A stretch of 64,000 bases of DNA from Phyllobacteriaceae bacterium UBA1940 (GCA_002336975.1 DDFA01000023.1:10338-74337), one strand, 5' to 3'. Counted from the first letter of the stretch, positions 39,934 to 49,350 are shown. Program-made: numbers and translations. Notes: a model not told the origin generated them from the letters alone.

Positions 39934-40878
39934 ATGAGCGCAGCGACCGTGACCCCTCACCCCACCATGGACCCGATCGTTCTGGCGCGCCTCACCGGCA
40001 AGCTCGGCGATCAGGCGACCATCTCCAAGCTGTGCGCCAGCCTCGGCGACGTCTTCGCCGAGTTCCTGCCCGACATGCTGGAAAGCGAACTCGGCTTCGA
40101 GGTCGCGGTTTCCTATGCCGGCTTCGAGACCGGCCGCTACGGCACGCTCGTCTCCGGTCTCGGCGGCGCGATGGCCTGCTGCGATGCTTCCCTGCGCGAC
40201 TGGTGCGATCGCTTCACGCTGATCTGCGACAGCCCGATGATCATCACGCTCGTCGAGAACATGCTCGGCGCCGTCAGCGATTCGGTCGAGGATCCGGAAC
40301 CGCGCCCGCTCTCCAAGATCGAGCTGGACGTCGCGGCAATGATGTTCGACCGCATCTCGGGCGTCCTGAAGACGGCCGTCAACGGTGCGAACGGTTTCGA
40401 ACCCTTCCTCGGCGCGGCACACAATGCCGAGACCCGCAAGCCTTCCGAGGATGCCAGCGACGACATGTTCGTCGCCATGGTCAACATGGCCGTCGGCATC
40501 GGCCCGGTCCTGTCGACCTTCCATGTCGTCATTCCCCAGGCCGTGATGCTGAAATCGACCATCACCGCGCCGAAGCCGGCGAATGCACCGAAGACCCGCA
40601 TCGAGTGGAGTGAACAGCTCGGCGAGCAGGTCCGCCGCTCGAAGGTGACGCTGGAGGCCCGCATCCGCCTCGAACGGCAGACGCTCGACACGATCAGCAG
40701 GCTACAGGCCGGCGACATCATCCCCTTCAACGAGGCGGGCGACGTGCGCGTGGACGTGAACGCCAACGGGCGCAACCTCTATGTCTGCGAATTCGGCCGG
40801 TCCGGCGCCCGCTACACGGTTCGCGTCAAGGATACCTACGGCTCGGAGGAAGACCTTCTCCAGCACATCATCGGATAG
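39934..40878 (+). CDS. fliM: FliM, C-ring switch protein
   Basis: A 314-residue rhizobial FliM, quite diverged from the enterobacterial one. The middle domain is CheC-like and the C-terminal 80 residues are a SpoA domain (LERQTLDTISRLQAGDIIPF, then VRVDVNANGRNLYVCEFGRS). The usual N-terminal CheY-binding motif LSQxEIDAL is not evident; the start reads MSAATVTPHPTMDPIVLARL. It forms the C ring with FliN and FliG and turns CheY signals into speed changes in rhizobia. Confidence 0.88.
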   Translation: MSAATVTPHPTMDPIVLARLTGKLGDQATISKLCASLGDVFAEFLPDMLESELGFEVAVSYAGFETGRYGTLVSGLGGAMACCDASLRDWCDRFTLICDSPMIITLVENMLGAVSDSVEDPEPRPLSKIELDVAAMMFDRISGVLKTAVNGANGFEPFLGAAHNAETRKPSEDASDDMFVAMVNMAVGIGPVLSTFHVVIPQAVMLKSTITAPKPANAPKTRIEWSEQLGEQVRRSKVTLEARIRLERQTLDTISRLQAGDIIPFNEAGDVRVDVNANGRNLYVCEFGRSGARYTVRVKDTYGSEEDLLQHIIG

Positions 40879-40941
40879 TTTTGCGCGTGAAGCCTGCGGG
40901 GCGGCACGCCTCAGGCAAGTTTCGAATGGAATAGTGGTCTT

Positions 40942-41523
40942 ATGGCACCGAAGAAAACACCCATCGCTGACGACATCATGTCATCCATCAACGCAGGCGA
41001 CCAGGAACTGGAGCAGGCGATCGACGATCTGCGCGGCGTTCTTCAGCAGGATGCCGCCGGCTCCGATTTCCCGGCTCCCGCCGGCGACGATCCGCTTGCC
41101 GCCTTCGGCGGCGATTTCGGCAGCTCGGACTTCGGCGGCGGCGCGGCCACCACGGATTTCGGCGCGGATACCGGCTTCGGCGGTTCGGATTTCGGTGGCG
41201 GCGATTTCGGCGGCGGCAACGACTTCTCCGCCGATCTCGGCGAAGCGCCCCGTCCGGGCAGCGCCATGGAATCCAATATGGACCTCATCATGGACATCCC
41301 GATCGATCTGCAGATCGTTCTGGGTTCCTCGCAGATGCAGGTCTCCAGCCTCATGAATCTCAGCGAGGGCGCCACCATCGCGCTCGACCGCCGCATCGGC
41401 GAGCCGGTCGAGGTCATGGTCAACGGCCGGATCATCGGCCGCGGCGAAATCACCGTTCTGGAAAACGACGACACCCGCTTCGGGGTCAAGCTCATCGAAG
41501 TGAAGAGTACACGCAAGATCTGA
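40942..41523 (+). CDS. fliN: FliN, C-ring switch protein with Gly/Asp/Phe-rich insert
   Basis: A 193-residue protein. Residues 112-190 are the SpoA domain of FliN ([20 protein letters not shown], then [20 protein letters not shown]). Residues 1-40 form a charged helix, and residues 54-100 are a low-complexity stretch with repeated (S/G)DFGG units, e.g. [15 protein letters not shown]. FliN assembles with FliM at the base of the C ring and helps dock FliH/FliI. It lies 63 bases after fliM. Confidence 0.93.
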   Translation: MAPKKTPIADDIMSSINAGDQELEQAIDDLRGVLQQDAAGSDFPAPAGDDPLAAFGGDFGSSDFGGGAATTDFGADTGFGGSDFGGGDFGGGNDFSADLGEAPRPGSAMESNMDLIMDIPIDLQIVLGSSQMQVSSLMNLSEGATIALDRRIGEPVEVMVNGRIIGRGEITVLENDDTRFGVKLIEVKSTRKI

Positions 41524-41553
41524 TGACCGGTTAGGTCTCAGGGAGATAAATCC

Positions 41554-42591
41554 ATGATGGATTTCGAGAATTTCGGGACAACCACAGCGGTCGGAACGCC
41601 GCTTTCGCAGGTCGAGAAGGCAGCAGCCGTCCTTCTCGCCATGGGCAAGGGTGTCGCCGGCAAGCTGCTGAAATATTTCACCCAGAGCGAGTTGCAGCAG
41701 ATCATCGCCGCCGCGCAGAACCTGCGCGCCATCCCGCCCCATGAACTGATCGACCTCGTCAACGAATTCGAGGACCTGTTCACCGAGGGCGCGGGCCTGA
41801 TGGACAACGCCAAGATGATGGAAGGCATTCTCGAAGAGGGCCTGACGCCGGACGAAGTGGACGGCCTGCTCGGCCGCCGCGCCGCCTTCCAGGCGTTCGA
41901 GACGACGATCTGGGATCGCCTGCAGGACGCAGACCCGGTCTTCGTCGCGAAATTCCTGCTCAACGAGCACCCGCAGACCATCGCCTACATCCTCTCGATG
42001 ATGCCGTCTTCCTTCGGCGCGAAGGTCCTGCTCGAAATTCCGGAAGAACACCGCGCCGACATCATCAACCGCACCGTCAACCTCAAGGACGCCAGCCCCA
42101 AGGCGACGGCCATCGTCGAGGCGCGGGTGATCGAGATGATCAATGCGCTGGACGCGGAACGCAACTCGGTCGGCTCCAACAAGGTCGCCGACCTCATGAA
42201 CGAGCTGGAAAAGTCGCAGGTCGACGAGATGCTCGCCTCGCTCGAAACGGTCTCGACCGAATCGGTCAAGAAAGTGCGCCCGAAGATCTTCCTCTTCGAG
42301 GACGTGCTCTACATGCCGCAGAAGAGCCGCGTGGCGCTCTTCAACGACGTGTCCGGCGACATCATCACCGCCGCGCTGCGCGGCGCGACGATGGAACTGC
42401 GCGAATCGGTCCTCTCGTCCATCGGCGCTCGCCAGCGCCGCATGATCGAATCGGACCTTGCCGCAGGCGATGCCGGCAACCCGCGCGAAGTGGCGATCGC
42501 CCGCCGCTCGATCACGCAGGAAGCCATCCGCCTGGCCGCGGCCGGACAAATCCAGTTGAAGGAAAAGGAACAGGAAGCCGAGGCAGCCTGA
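41554..42591 (+). CDS. fliG: FliG, C-ring rotor protein
   Basis: A 345-residue FliG with three helical domains. The middle-domain EHPQ motif is present (LNEHPQTIAYILSMM), and the C-terminal torque helix carries alternating charges (RGATMELRESVLSSIGARQR). It binds the MS ring through its N-terminus and the stator MotA through the C-terminal helix. Two ATGs in a row are possible starts, with GGGAGA upstream. Operon with fliN. Confidence 0.95.
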   Translation: MMDFENFGTTTAVGTPLSQVEKAAAVLLAMGKGVAGKLLKYFTQSELQQIIAAAQNLRAIPPHELIDLVNEFEDLFTEGAGLMDNAKMMEGILEEGLTPDEVDGLLGRRAAFQAFETTIWDRLQDADPVFVAKFLLNEHPQTIAYILSMMPSSFGAKVLLEIPEEHRADIINRTVNLKDASPKATAIVEARVIEMINALDAERNSVGSNKVADLMNELEKSQVDEMLASLETVSTESVKKVRPKIFLFEDVLYMPQKSRVALFNDVSGDIITAALRGATMELRESVLSSIGARQRRMIESDLAAGDAGNPREVAIARRSITQEAIRLAAAGQIQLKEKEQEAEAA

Positions 42592-42632
42592 TCCGGCTTG
42601 ACACGGCGAAGCCGCAAGCGGAGCGTATTTCC

Positions 42633-42675
42633 GGCCCGAATCTCCTGACATAGGGTTCGGGCCGTTTGCTTTTCC
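42633..42675 (+). terminator. Hairpin with U-rich tail between fliG and flhB
   Basis: GGCCCGAA and TTCGGGCC (42633-42663) form a perfect 8-bp stem around a 15-base loop, followed by GTTTGCTTTTCC. It lies 42 bases after fliG and 25 bases before flhB, so it may lower flhB expression (attenuation) within the operon. Confidence 0.55.
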
Positions 42676-42687
42676 GGGGAGCGCGAC

Positions 42688-43767
42688 GTGTCGGACGACG
42701 ACAAGGACAGTAAAACAGAACTCCCGACCGAGAAGAAGCTTCGCGATGCGGCGGAGAAGGGCAATACCCCTTTCTCGCGCGAAATCACGGTATTCGCCTC
42801 GACGCTCGCGATCTATCTCTTCCTCGTCTTCTTCCTGCCCGGCGGGGTCTCGCGCATGAACGAGACGCTGCGCGACTTCTTCGAGCAGCCGGAGGCATGG
42901 AATCTCAGAACCGGGACCGACGTCATCGCGATCTTCCGGCACCTGGGCTGGGAGGCTGGTGCGCTGCTCCTGCCCATTCTCGCGATGATGATGATCTTCG
43001 GCATCGCCTCCTCCGTTTTCCAGAACCTGCCGAGTCCGGTGCTCGAGCGCGTGCGCCCCCAGATGAGCCGTCTCAGCCCCGTCAAGGGCCTCGGCCGCCT
43101 GTTCGGCAAGCAGGGCCTCGTGGAATTCGGCAAGTCGCTGATCAAGATCCTGCTCGTCTCGATCGTCGTCGCCCTTGCGATGCGGGGCAATTTCTTCGCC
43201 TCGCTCGACACCATGTTTTCCGAGCCGGCGGCGCTCATCTACATGATGACGTCGGACATCAACAAGGTTCTGCTGATCATCCTCTTCGCCACCGCCCTCA
43301 TCGCCGCCCTCGACTTCGCCTGGACGCGCCATCACTGGTTCACCGAACTGATGATGACCAAACAGGAGGTGAAGGAGGAAATGAAGCAGGCGCAGGGCGA
43401 CCCGATCGTCAAGGCGCGCATGCGCTCGATCCAGCGCGACCGCATCCGCCGCCGCATGATGACGGACGTGCCGCGCGCCACGCTCGTCATCGCCAACCCG
43501 ACGCACTTCGCCGTCGCGCTGCGCTATGTGCGTGAAGAGGGCGACGCGCCGGTGGTCGTCGCCAAGGGCCAGGACCTCATTGCGCTCAAGATTCGCGAGA
43601 TCGCCGAAGAGAACGGAATCCCCGTCTTCGAGGATCCGCCGCTCGCACGCTCAATGTTTGCGCAAGTCTCGGTAGATAGTGTCATTCCACCGGTGTTCTA
43701 CAAAGCCGTGGCGGAGCTGATTCACCGGGTTTACGCAGCCTCGCCCCAGACCAGACGGGTAAACTAG
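42688..43767 (+). CDS. flhB: FlhB, export gate and substrate-switch protein
   Basis: A 359-residue FlhB: four N-terminal membrane segments and a cytosolic C-domain with the self-cleaving NPTH motif ([14 protein letters not shown]). The opening [20 protein letters not shown] is family-typical. After cleavage at Asn-Pro, the C-domain switches export from rod/hook to filament substrates on a signal from FliK. The start is GTG at 42688 with GGGGAGCG upstream. It is followed after five bases by a small conserved gene. Confidence 0.96.
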   Translation: MSDDDKDSKTELPTEKKLRDAAEKGNTPFSREITVFASTLAIYLFLVFFLPGGVSRMNETLRDFFEQPEAWNLRTGTDVIAIFRHLGWEAGALLLPILAMMMIFGIASSVFQNLPSPVLERVRPQMSRLSPVKGLGRLFGKQGLVEFGKSLIKILLVSIVVALAMRGNFFASLDTMFSEPAALIYMMTSDINKVLLIILFATALIAALDFAWTRHHWFTELMMTKQEVKEEMKQAQGDPIVKARMRSIQRDRIRRRMMTDVPRATLVIANPTHFAVALRYVREEGDAPVVVAKGQDLIALKIREIAEENGIPVFEDPPLARSMFAQVSVDSVIPPVFYKAVAELIHRVYAASPQTRRVN

Positions 43768-43772
43768 ATCCG

Positions 43773-44222
43773 ATGAGAAAATGCACCTATTCCGCCGAGC
43801 GCGAGAAGATTGTTGCCGAAGCAATCTGCCCGGTCGCCACTGAGCTCAGACTGCTCGATGCCGCCGATCTCGTCTCGTTGTTGCGTTTCGAGTGCTACGG
43901 TAACCTGGCCGACCTGGTCTCCTCCGCGGCGGAGCTTTACTTCCTGCCCGGCACGATCAATTTCGGCGCGGGCGGCGACTACCGTCTCGACTGGGACACG
44001 GAGCCGGAAGTGACGCTCGACATGGAAATCCGCCCGCAGGGCGTGACGGTCTATGCGCGGCTCATGCTGCAGAAGGATACGGCCGGCGTGGAAGTCACCC
44101 ATGTCGCCTTCAACGATCCGTCCGCCGACCCCGACGACAACACCGATTTCCTGCGCAGAAGCCTTGCGGAAGCGCGCTATGTGAAATCCGGCGGCACGCC
44201 CCCGGCGCAGCACGCACACTGA
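43773..44222 (+). CDS. Conserved rhizobial protein downstream of flhB
   Basis: A 149-residue soluble protein of unknown function with a His/Ala tail (GGTPPAQHAH). It lies five bases after flhB, so it is very likely co-transcribed and motility-related. Readable features are CTYSAEREKIVAEAICPVAT, a hydrophobic alpha-beta core and DNTDFLRRSLAEARYV. I see no known motif. As far as I recall, homologues lie in the same place in S. meliloti and Agrobacterium. Confidence 0.75.
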   Translation: MRKCTYSAEREKIVAEAICPVATELRLLDAADLVSLLRFECYGNLADLVSSAAELYFLPGTINFGAGGDYRLDWDTEPEVTLDMEIRPQGVTVYARLMLQKDTAGVEVTHVAFNDPSADPDDNTDFLRRSLAEARYVKSGGTPPAQHAH

Positions 44223-44239
44223 AAAGACGCGTCCAAATC

Positions 44240-44265
44240 AGCGGCCGTGCCGACGCATGGCCGCT
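44240..44265. terminator. Hairpin between the flhB operon and visR
   Basis: AGCGGCC and GGCCGCT (44240-44265) flank a 12-base loop between two convergent transcripts. Plus-strand tail TCTTCG, minus-strand tail GATTTGGACG; a moderate bidirectional terminator candidate. Confidence 0.5.
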
Positions 44266-44271
44266 TCTTCG

Positions 44272-45015
44272 TCAGATGATGTAACCGAGGCGGATGGCCT
44301 TCGCGATCGCCTGAATGCGGTTCACCGCATCGAGCTTGGTGGTGGCCGTGCCGAGATAGGCGTTCACCGTATGCACGGAAAGCCCCATCTTCTCGGCGAT
44401 CGCCTCCGAAATGCAGCCGTCGCCGGCCATCTGCAGGCAGGCGATCTCGCGCTCGCTGAGCGCTTCGGCCGGCGCCAGCTTCTTCTCCTCGCCCGCCAGC
44501 ATGTCGATGAGCATCTGGCAGCTCTTCATATGCATGTCGATGATCAGGTCGCTGGACGGCGCGATGAACGTTCCCATGAAGACGACGTATCCGTTGCCGT
44601 GCGCACCAAGGCGCACCGGGAAGGCCATGCCCGACCAAGGGAGCAGCCGCGCCGGAAGCCGCGTGGTGAAGGGGTCCGCGCCCGATTCGGCGAACTGGTT
44701 ATCGCCCGCCCCTTCCCAGATCAGCGGCAGCATGGAGGCTTCGAGATGCTCCAGCATTGCCGGGCCATAGGCTTCCAGAAGCGCGCGGGCATTGCCCTCG
44801 ACATCCTGTGCGAAATTGTGCAGCGAGAGCGTGAGCTTGCGGGCCGCCGGAAGGCCATGGCCGCCAAGGCGGAGCACCGCGAAGTGCTGCGCGCCAAGGA
44901 TCGCCTGCATCACCTGCAGACGGGATACGAAGTCGGATGCCCGCGCGGCCTTCGGCGGACGCGCGAGACGGATTTCCGCCTCGATGGCCGCGGGAGCGGA
45001 AAGCTGGATGCCCAT
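44272..45015 (-). CDS. visR: VisR, LuxR-type motility regulator
   Basis: A 247-residue LuxR-family protein: a ligand-binding-type N-domain (1-175) and a C-terminal GerE helix-turn-helix (LSEREIACLQMAGDGCISEA and IAEKMGLSVHTVNAYLGTAT). In S. meliloti VisN and VisR form a heterodimer at the top of the flagellar hierarchy that activates rem. It lies 12 bases after visN. The order visN-visR is conserved in rhizobia. Confidence 0.93.
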   Translation of the reverse strand: MGIQLSAPAAIEAEIRLARPPKAARASDFVSRLQVMQAILGAQHFAVLRLGGHGLPAARKLTLSLHNFAQDVEGNARALLEAYGPAMLEHLEASMLPLIWEGAGDNQFAESGADPFTTRLPARLLPWSGMAFPVRLGAHGNGYVVFMGTFIAPSSDLIIDMHMKSCQMLIDMLAGEEKKLAPAEALSEREIACLQMAGDGCISEAIAEKMGLSVHTVNAYLGTATTKLDAVNRIQAIAKAIRLGYII

Positions 45016-45027
45016 GTCCGTTCCCCC

Positions 45028-45771
45028 TCAGACCAGATTGTTGCGCACGGCCCAGGCGATTGCCTCGGACCGCGTCTTCGTCGCGGTCTTGCGCATCACG
45101 CTGGTGATGTAGTTGTTGATCGTGTTGCGCGAGATGCCGAGGATGACGGCGATCTCGTCGCTCGTCTTGCCTTCGGCGATCCAGTAGAGGCATTCCACCT
45201 CGCGCTCGGTCAGCTCCATTTCACGGTCGTGCCGCAGGAACGCCCCCTGGCAGCAGACGCTGGCGAAGTAACCGGTCATCACGCCGACATCGCGCAGCTT
45301 GCTCTGCGAAAGGATGAAATGCTCCGGGAAGAGGAGCAGCAGCGACATGCGCACCCGGCCGACATGGAAGGCGATGACGCAATATTCGCGGTTTATGCCC
45401 CTCGGCACCGCGACATCATCGGCTAGATGGCTGAAGCAGGGCTTCAGGAGCGTCAGGCACTTGTCCAGTTCGCTCATGCGGGACTGGCCTGCGACGGCCG
45501 CAGAAGCGATGCCGCGCACCATGTCGAAGGGCCAGTCGGAAGCGACGACGCTTTCGAGACCGGCTTCCGGCATGACGTCGTGACGAAGAAGAAGAAAATG
45601 CGAGGCGCTGACATAGTCCGTCAGGGCTCTCAGACCCGAGGAGAGGCTGGCGTGGTCCGCACAGCGTCCGAGGTGTTGTACCAACAACTCACGCGCACTC
45701 TTACGCTCACCCGCTTCGGCGGAGAATCCATAGGATTCCCAGGCCGCAGCATCCGACCGGATCGTTTCCAT
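45028..45771 (-). CDS. visN: VisN, LuxR-type motility regulator
   Basis: A 247-residue LuxR-type partner of VisR. The N-domain includes LTDYVSASHFLLLRHDVMPE; the C-terminal helix-turn-helix reads LTEREVECLYWIAEGKTSDE and IAVILGISRNTINNYITSVM. I take the ATG at 45771, preceded by GGGGGG, over an upstream in-frame ATG at 45849 whose extra residues look non-coding. A CtrA-type box lies 255 bp upstream. VisNR controls rem and through it the class IB-III genes of this window. Confidence 0.92.
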   Translation of the reverse strand: METIRSDAAAWESYGFSAEAGERKSARELLVQHLGRCADHASLSSGLRALTDYVSASHFLLLRHDVMPEAGLESVVASDWPFDMVRGIASAAVAGQSRMSELDKCLTLLKPCFSHLADDVAVPRGINREYCVIAFHVGRVRMSLLLLFPEHFILSQSKLRDVGVMTGYFASVCCQGAFLRHDREMELTEREVECLYWIAEGKTSDEIAVILGISRNTINNYITSVMRKTATKTRSEAIAWAVRNNLV

Positions 45772-46295
45772 GATAGCCCCCTGTTCCGATTCCGAACGGA
45801 GATTCCCGCCTCCTTCCCGACAGGTCTTCGGAACCGTCCGAACCCCCACCAGTCAGGCCGCATCGGCAAGAATCACCAAGCGAATCAGTGACTAAAGTGT
45901 ACATCGGCTATCGCTAAAAACCACCGCCATCTTCTCGGGATTTACTTTTGGCGGCATCTGTGAGTCGCTTCCCGCAAGGTGATTTGCCTTCCGGAACGCG
46001 CGCGCCGCAAAACAAAGACTTTTGCTTAAGCCACTGTTAACCATGCAATATTCGGAACATGCATGCATATACCCTTGCAAAAGCCAATACTAATGCTTCC
46101 GGGAATTGCACACCGTCTCCATCTCTCGCAACCGGAGAGGCGGTAAACTTTTTTTGGCGATCACGCGCCCGTGAACGGGCATTCCGGGGGAGCCGGCCGG
46201 ATTGCGAAAAAAATGTTGCAACCGGGCTGAACAAGCGTTGCCGAAATGCGACAGCGCCGGTTCAAATGCTGAAATGCATCGGAATTTCACGCAAC
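45772..46295. other. Intergenic region between visN and fliF
   Basis: About 520 bases without a credible gene. It holds the CtrA-type box at 46026-46041, a GCATGCAT stretch at 46060-46067, A-rich runs at 46148-46155 and 46206-46212, and the visN promoter. It separates the visN start from the terminator of the che-fliF transcript. Confidence 0.45.
46026..46041. promoter_or_regulatory. Candidate CtrA box upstream of visN
   Basis: TTAA-GCCACTG-TTAAC, an exact TTAA-N7-TTAAC match, about 255 bp before the visN ATG in an A+T-richer stretch. Confidence 0.55.
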
Positions 46296-46321
46296 GAAAA
46301 ACGCGGCCGTTGCCGGCCGCG
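46296..46321 (-). terminator. Terminator of the che-fliF transcript
   Basis: CGCGGCCG-TTGC-CGGCCGCG stem at 46302-46321, followed on the minus strand by TTTTTCGTTGC. It lies 38 bases past the fliF stop. Confidence 0.85.
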
Positions 46322-46359
46322 TCGTCCTTATTTCCCTTGGGGTCTGTCCTTGAGGAGCC

Positions 46360-48054
46360 TTATGCGGCTTCCTTTTCGACGGCCCACTTGCGCAGGATCT
46401 TGGCAGCGCGTTCCTCGCTGATCTCGACCATGCGGCTGAGGCGGCGTTCCGGGCCTTCCTTGACGCGGCGGTTGAAGGCGCCGTCGCCGTCGTCGCCCGC
46501 ATTGAGCAGGTCGTCCGTGCTGTCGAAGCCAAAGTCCGCACCGAAGCCGTCCATGAGCGTGGCGCCGGGGCCGCCGATGCCGCTGGCCGGAGAGAAGTCG
46601 GGAAGCTCCAGACCTGCTGCGCCGCTCTCCAGGGCGTTGGCCGAGGCGCCGCCACCGGTCACCGAGCGCACTGCCGGGCGGAGGCCGAACCAGACCACGA
46701 GGAAGGCGACACCGACGAAGGCGAGCGCATTGATGATGCCGCCGAGATTGCGCGTCAGCACTTCCAGGATGCCCGGGCCGGGCACGGCTTCATCGAGAAG
46801 CTGGTGATCGAGGAACTCCATGGCGGTGATCGTCACCACGTCGCCGCGATCGGTATTGAGGCCGGCAGCGGAGGAGACGATCTTCTGCATGTCGGCGACA
46901 TAGGCGTCGATCTTGGCCTGGTCGGCCGGCTCGCCGACCATGGCCGCGACGCGGGCGCGGTTGACCACCACGGCGACCGACAGCTTCTCCACGGCGACGC
47001 CGTTGCGGACGGTTGCGACCGTCTTGCTGTTGATCTCGTAGTTGGTCTGCTCTTCCTTCTTGTCCTGCTCGTCCTTCGACTGCGGACCTTCACCATTGCC
47101 CTGCGGGCCGCCCTGCGGAATGTTCTGTTCGACCGTTGCGGCCTTGTTCGTCGCCTGCTGGCTGGACTTCTGGCTTTCACGCGTCACCCGGACGGAACGC
47201 TCCACGCGCGATTCCGGATCGTAGACCGTTTCCTGGATCTGCTGCGTATCCGTGTTAAGTGAGGCCGTGACGCTGGCGCGGAAATTGTCCATGCCGAGGA
47301 AGGGGGCGAGCGCCTTTTCGATATTGCGCTCGATTTCGCTCTGGACCGTCTGGACGGCCGTCAGCGAGCGGTTGACCGCCCCGTTCTCCGGGTCGTCGCC
47401 GGAGGCGAGGAGCTGGCCGGCGGAATCGAGGATGGTGACGCCATCGACTTCGAGGCCCGGAACGGAGGCGGCGACGAGGTGACGGATGGCGGCGGCCGAT
47501 TCACGACCGGCCTGCGCGCTCGCGCGGATCATGACGGAAGCGGTCGGCACCTGGTCGGCTTTGCGGAAGTTGCCGCGCTCGGGCATCACGATATGGACGC
47601 GGGCGGCGGCGATGCCGCTGATCTGCTGAATGGTGCGTGCGATTTCACCTTCGAGGGCGCGCACACGGGTCACTTCCTGCATGAAGGAGGTGAGGCCCAG
47701 GGAGCCGACCTTGTCGAAGAGTTCGTAGCCAGCATTGGCGCTGCTCGGCAGGCCGCGCTCTGCGAGATAGAGCCGCGCCTTGCCCGTCTGGCCGACCGGC
47801 ACTTCGATGCTGGCACCGTCCGTTCCGGTATTGAAATCGATATTGGCCTCGGCAAGCGCCAGGCTGATCTGGTTCACGTCGCTCTTTTCAAGACCGACAT
47901 AAAGCGTCTCATAGGCGGGTTTGTTCACGAGGATCCCGGCGGCAAGCACGAGACCGATCGAGACGATGGCGGCTCCCGCCAGCATCGCGAGTTTCGCCTG
48001 CCCCAGCGAAGCCAGGTTCTTGTAGACTTTCGTCAACTGTTCCAACAGATTCAT
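46360..48054 (-). CDS. fliF: FliF, MS-ring protein
   Basis: A 564-residue MS-ring protein with a membrane segment at about 23-46 and a second at about 440-460, and a large periplasmic region with the RBM folds (ALAEANIDFNTGTDGASIEV, then ALEGEIARTIQQISGIAAAR and VHIVMPERGNFRKADQVPTA). The C-terminal cytosolic tail that holds FliG is present (RMVEISEERAAKILRKWAVE). It is the last gene after the che operon, about 265 bases from cheT, as in S. meliloti. Confidence 0.96.
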   Translation of the reverse strand: MNLLEQLTKVYKNLASLGQAKLAMLAGAAIVSIGLVLAAGILVNKPAYETLYVGLEKSDVNQISLALAEANIDFNTGTDGASIEVPVGQTGKARLYLAERGLPSSANAGYELFDKVGSLGLTSFMQEVTRVRALEGEIARTIQQISGIAAARVHIVMPERGNFRKADQVPTASVMIRASAQAGRESAAAIRHLVAASVPGLEVDGVTILDSAGQLLASGDDPENGAVNRSLTAVQTVQSEIERNIEKALAPFLGMDNFRASVTASLNTDTQQIQETVYDPESRVERSVRVTRESQKSSQQATNKAATVEQNIPQGGPQGNGEGPQSKDEQDKKEEQTNYEINSKTVATVRNGVAVEKLSVAVVVNRARVAAMVGEPADQAKIDAYVADMQKIVSSAAGLNTDRGDVVTITAMEFLDHQLLDEAVPGPGILEVLTRNLGGIINALAFVGVAFLVVWFGLRPAVRSVTGGGASANALESGAAGLELPDFSPASGIGGPGATLMDGFGADFGFDSTDDLLNAGDDGDGAFNRRVKEGPERRLSRMVEISEERAAKILRKWAVEKEAA

Positions 48055-48321
48055 TCTGTTCCCGCACGGACTAGTCGCCTGTCCACCGGCCTGATGCCGG
48101 CACCCTCAGACGCATTTTCAATCTCGTGGGACGGAACCGGCACATTCTCCGCACGCGCCGACCTGCCCCATGGAATACGCGGACCTAACTGATCCGGGCT
48201 GGAGACTAGACGGCGAAACTTGCGCGAACATGTCGTGCCGCGGCGCGGCGGGGATGTGCGAAACGCAGGACGGCGCCGATGCGGCGCCGTCAAAACGATG
48301 GGTTTTCCGGCCGGTTGCGGT
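48055..48321. other. Spacer between cheT and fliF
   Basis: About 265 bases. It holds the hairpin at 48269-48291 and presumably a fliF promoter; no gene or known box is seen. Confidence 0.4.
48269..48291 (-). terminator. GC-rich hairpin after cheT
   Basis: GACGGCGCC-GATGC-GGCGCCGTC, a perfect 9-bp stem 31 bases past the cheT stop. There is little U-tract on the minus strand (CTGCGTTTCG), so partial termination between che and fliF is possible. Confidence 0.45.
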
Positions 48322-48711
48322 TCAGAAGAACTCGAAGTCGCCGGCAGCCTTGCCGAGCGGCTGGGAATGGCCGTGGCGCAGGCCATTGCTCAGCGCCTTC
48401 TGCATATCGGCAAGCTTCACGAGGTTCAGGGCCGTCGTGACGTCGACGACCCAGTTATCGGGAATGCCGCCGGTGATGGTGTCGATGAATTCGGCAAGCC
48501 CCCGCGTCTTCTGGACGGCAAGGTCGATGCCCTGCAACACCATCATGCGCTCGGCGGCGTCATTTGCGCCGTCGTTCTGGATGGCCGCAAGCTGCGGCTC
48601 GATCCGCTCGATGAGATAGGCGACATCGTGCAGCTCGGACACGATCCGCATCAGGACATCCGGAAGGGCTTCTTCCATGGCGGTCGCGGCACTCTGATAC
48701 TCGGCTTGCAT
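48322..48711 (-). CDS. cheT: CheT, chemotaxis accessory protein (CheZ-like motif)
   Basis: A 129-residue helical protein at the end of the che operon, equivalent to S. meliloti CheT. Residues 63-67 read DLAVQ, a D-x-x-x-Q motif like the phosphatase motif of CheZ, in the middle of a long helix (MMVLQGIDLAVQKTRG). The protein ends FEFF, similar to the IEFF end of CheD encoded next door; such an end could bind a response regulator. The likely role is to speed dephosphorylation of CheY, by family knowledge and motif; the partner CheY is not fixed by sequence. Confidence 0.78.
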   Translation of the reverse strand: MQAEYQSAATAMEEALPDVLMRIVSELHDVAYLIERIEPQLAAIQNDGANDAAERMMVLQGIDLAVQKTRGLAEFIDTITGGIPDNWVVDVTTALNLVKLADMQKALSNGLRHGHSQPLGKAAGDFEFF

Positions 48712-48795
48712 GGATTACCCTTTTTGGTACGAGCCGGAGACAGCCGGCAACGCAATACACTTCGTACTTTCGTTTCCTTGCAGCGAGACCGCCGC

Positions 48796-49350
48796 TCAGA
48801 AGAATTCGATCGAGCTTTCGACAGGCTTGGCGACGGGAGCGGGCCGCTGCTCCAGCGCAACCGTCTTCTGCGTCTCGACGCCCGTCAGCGCATATTGCCG
48901 GGCCCGGCCGCTCGAGGGCCAGTATTCCAGCTTGCGCCCGTGCTCGCCGCCGGTGCTCTCGCCGACGACCTTGATGCCTTCGTCCATCAGGAACTGGCGG
49001 GCGAACATGGCGTTCTGTTCACCGACATTGGAGAAGCGGGCGATGGTGCGCGCGCCGCCGAAGATCTTCGCCTCCAGCCGGTCACGTCGCGCGCCCTGCT
49101 TCAGGAGGCCGTTGATCAGCAGCTCCATCAGGTGCACGCCGTAGCGTGTGGCGTCCCCGCCCGAGGCCAGAGCCTCGGCCGAGCCCGGCAGCAGGAAGTG
49201 GTTCATGCCACCGACGCCAATGACCGGGTCGCGCATGCAGGCGGCCACGCACGAGCCGAGAATGGTGGTAAGCACCACGTTCGGATCGTTGATGACCTTG
49301 TATTCGCCCTGAATGACATGGACGCGGCGCGTCCCGGCGTCTGTTATCAT
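48796..49350 (-). CDS. cheD: CheD, receptor glutamine deamidase
   Basis: A 184-residue CheD. The catalytic Cys34 is in [12 protein letters not shown] and the catalytic His51 in [11 protein letters not shown], with [20 protein letters not shown] following. It deamidates Gln on chemoreceptors to Glu, making methylation sites. The C-terminus ends [10 protein letters not shown], an unusual tail that resembles the CheT end. It overlaps cheY2 by four bases; 84 bases separate it from cheT. Confidence 0.94.
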   Translation of the reverse strand: MITDAGTRRVHVIQGEYKVINDPNVVLTTILGSCVAACMRDPVIGVGGMNHFLLPGSAEALASGGDATRYGVHLMELLINGLLKQGARRDRLEAKIFGGARTIARFSNVGEQNAMFARQFLMDEGIKVVGESTGGEHGRKLEYWPSSGRARQYALTGVETQKTVALEQRPAPVAKPVESSIEFF

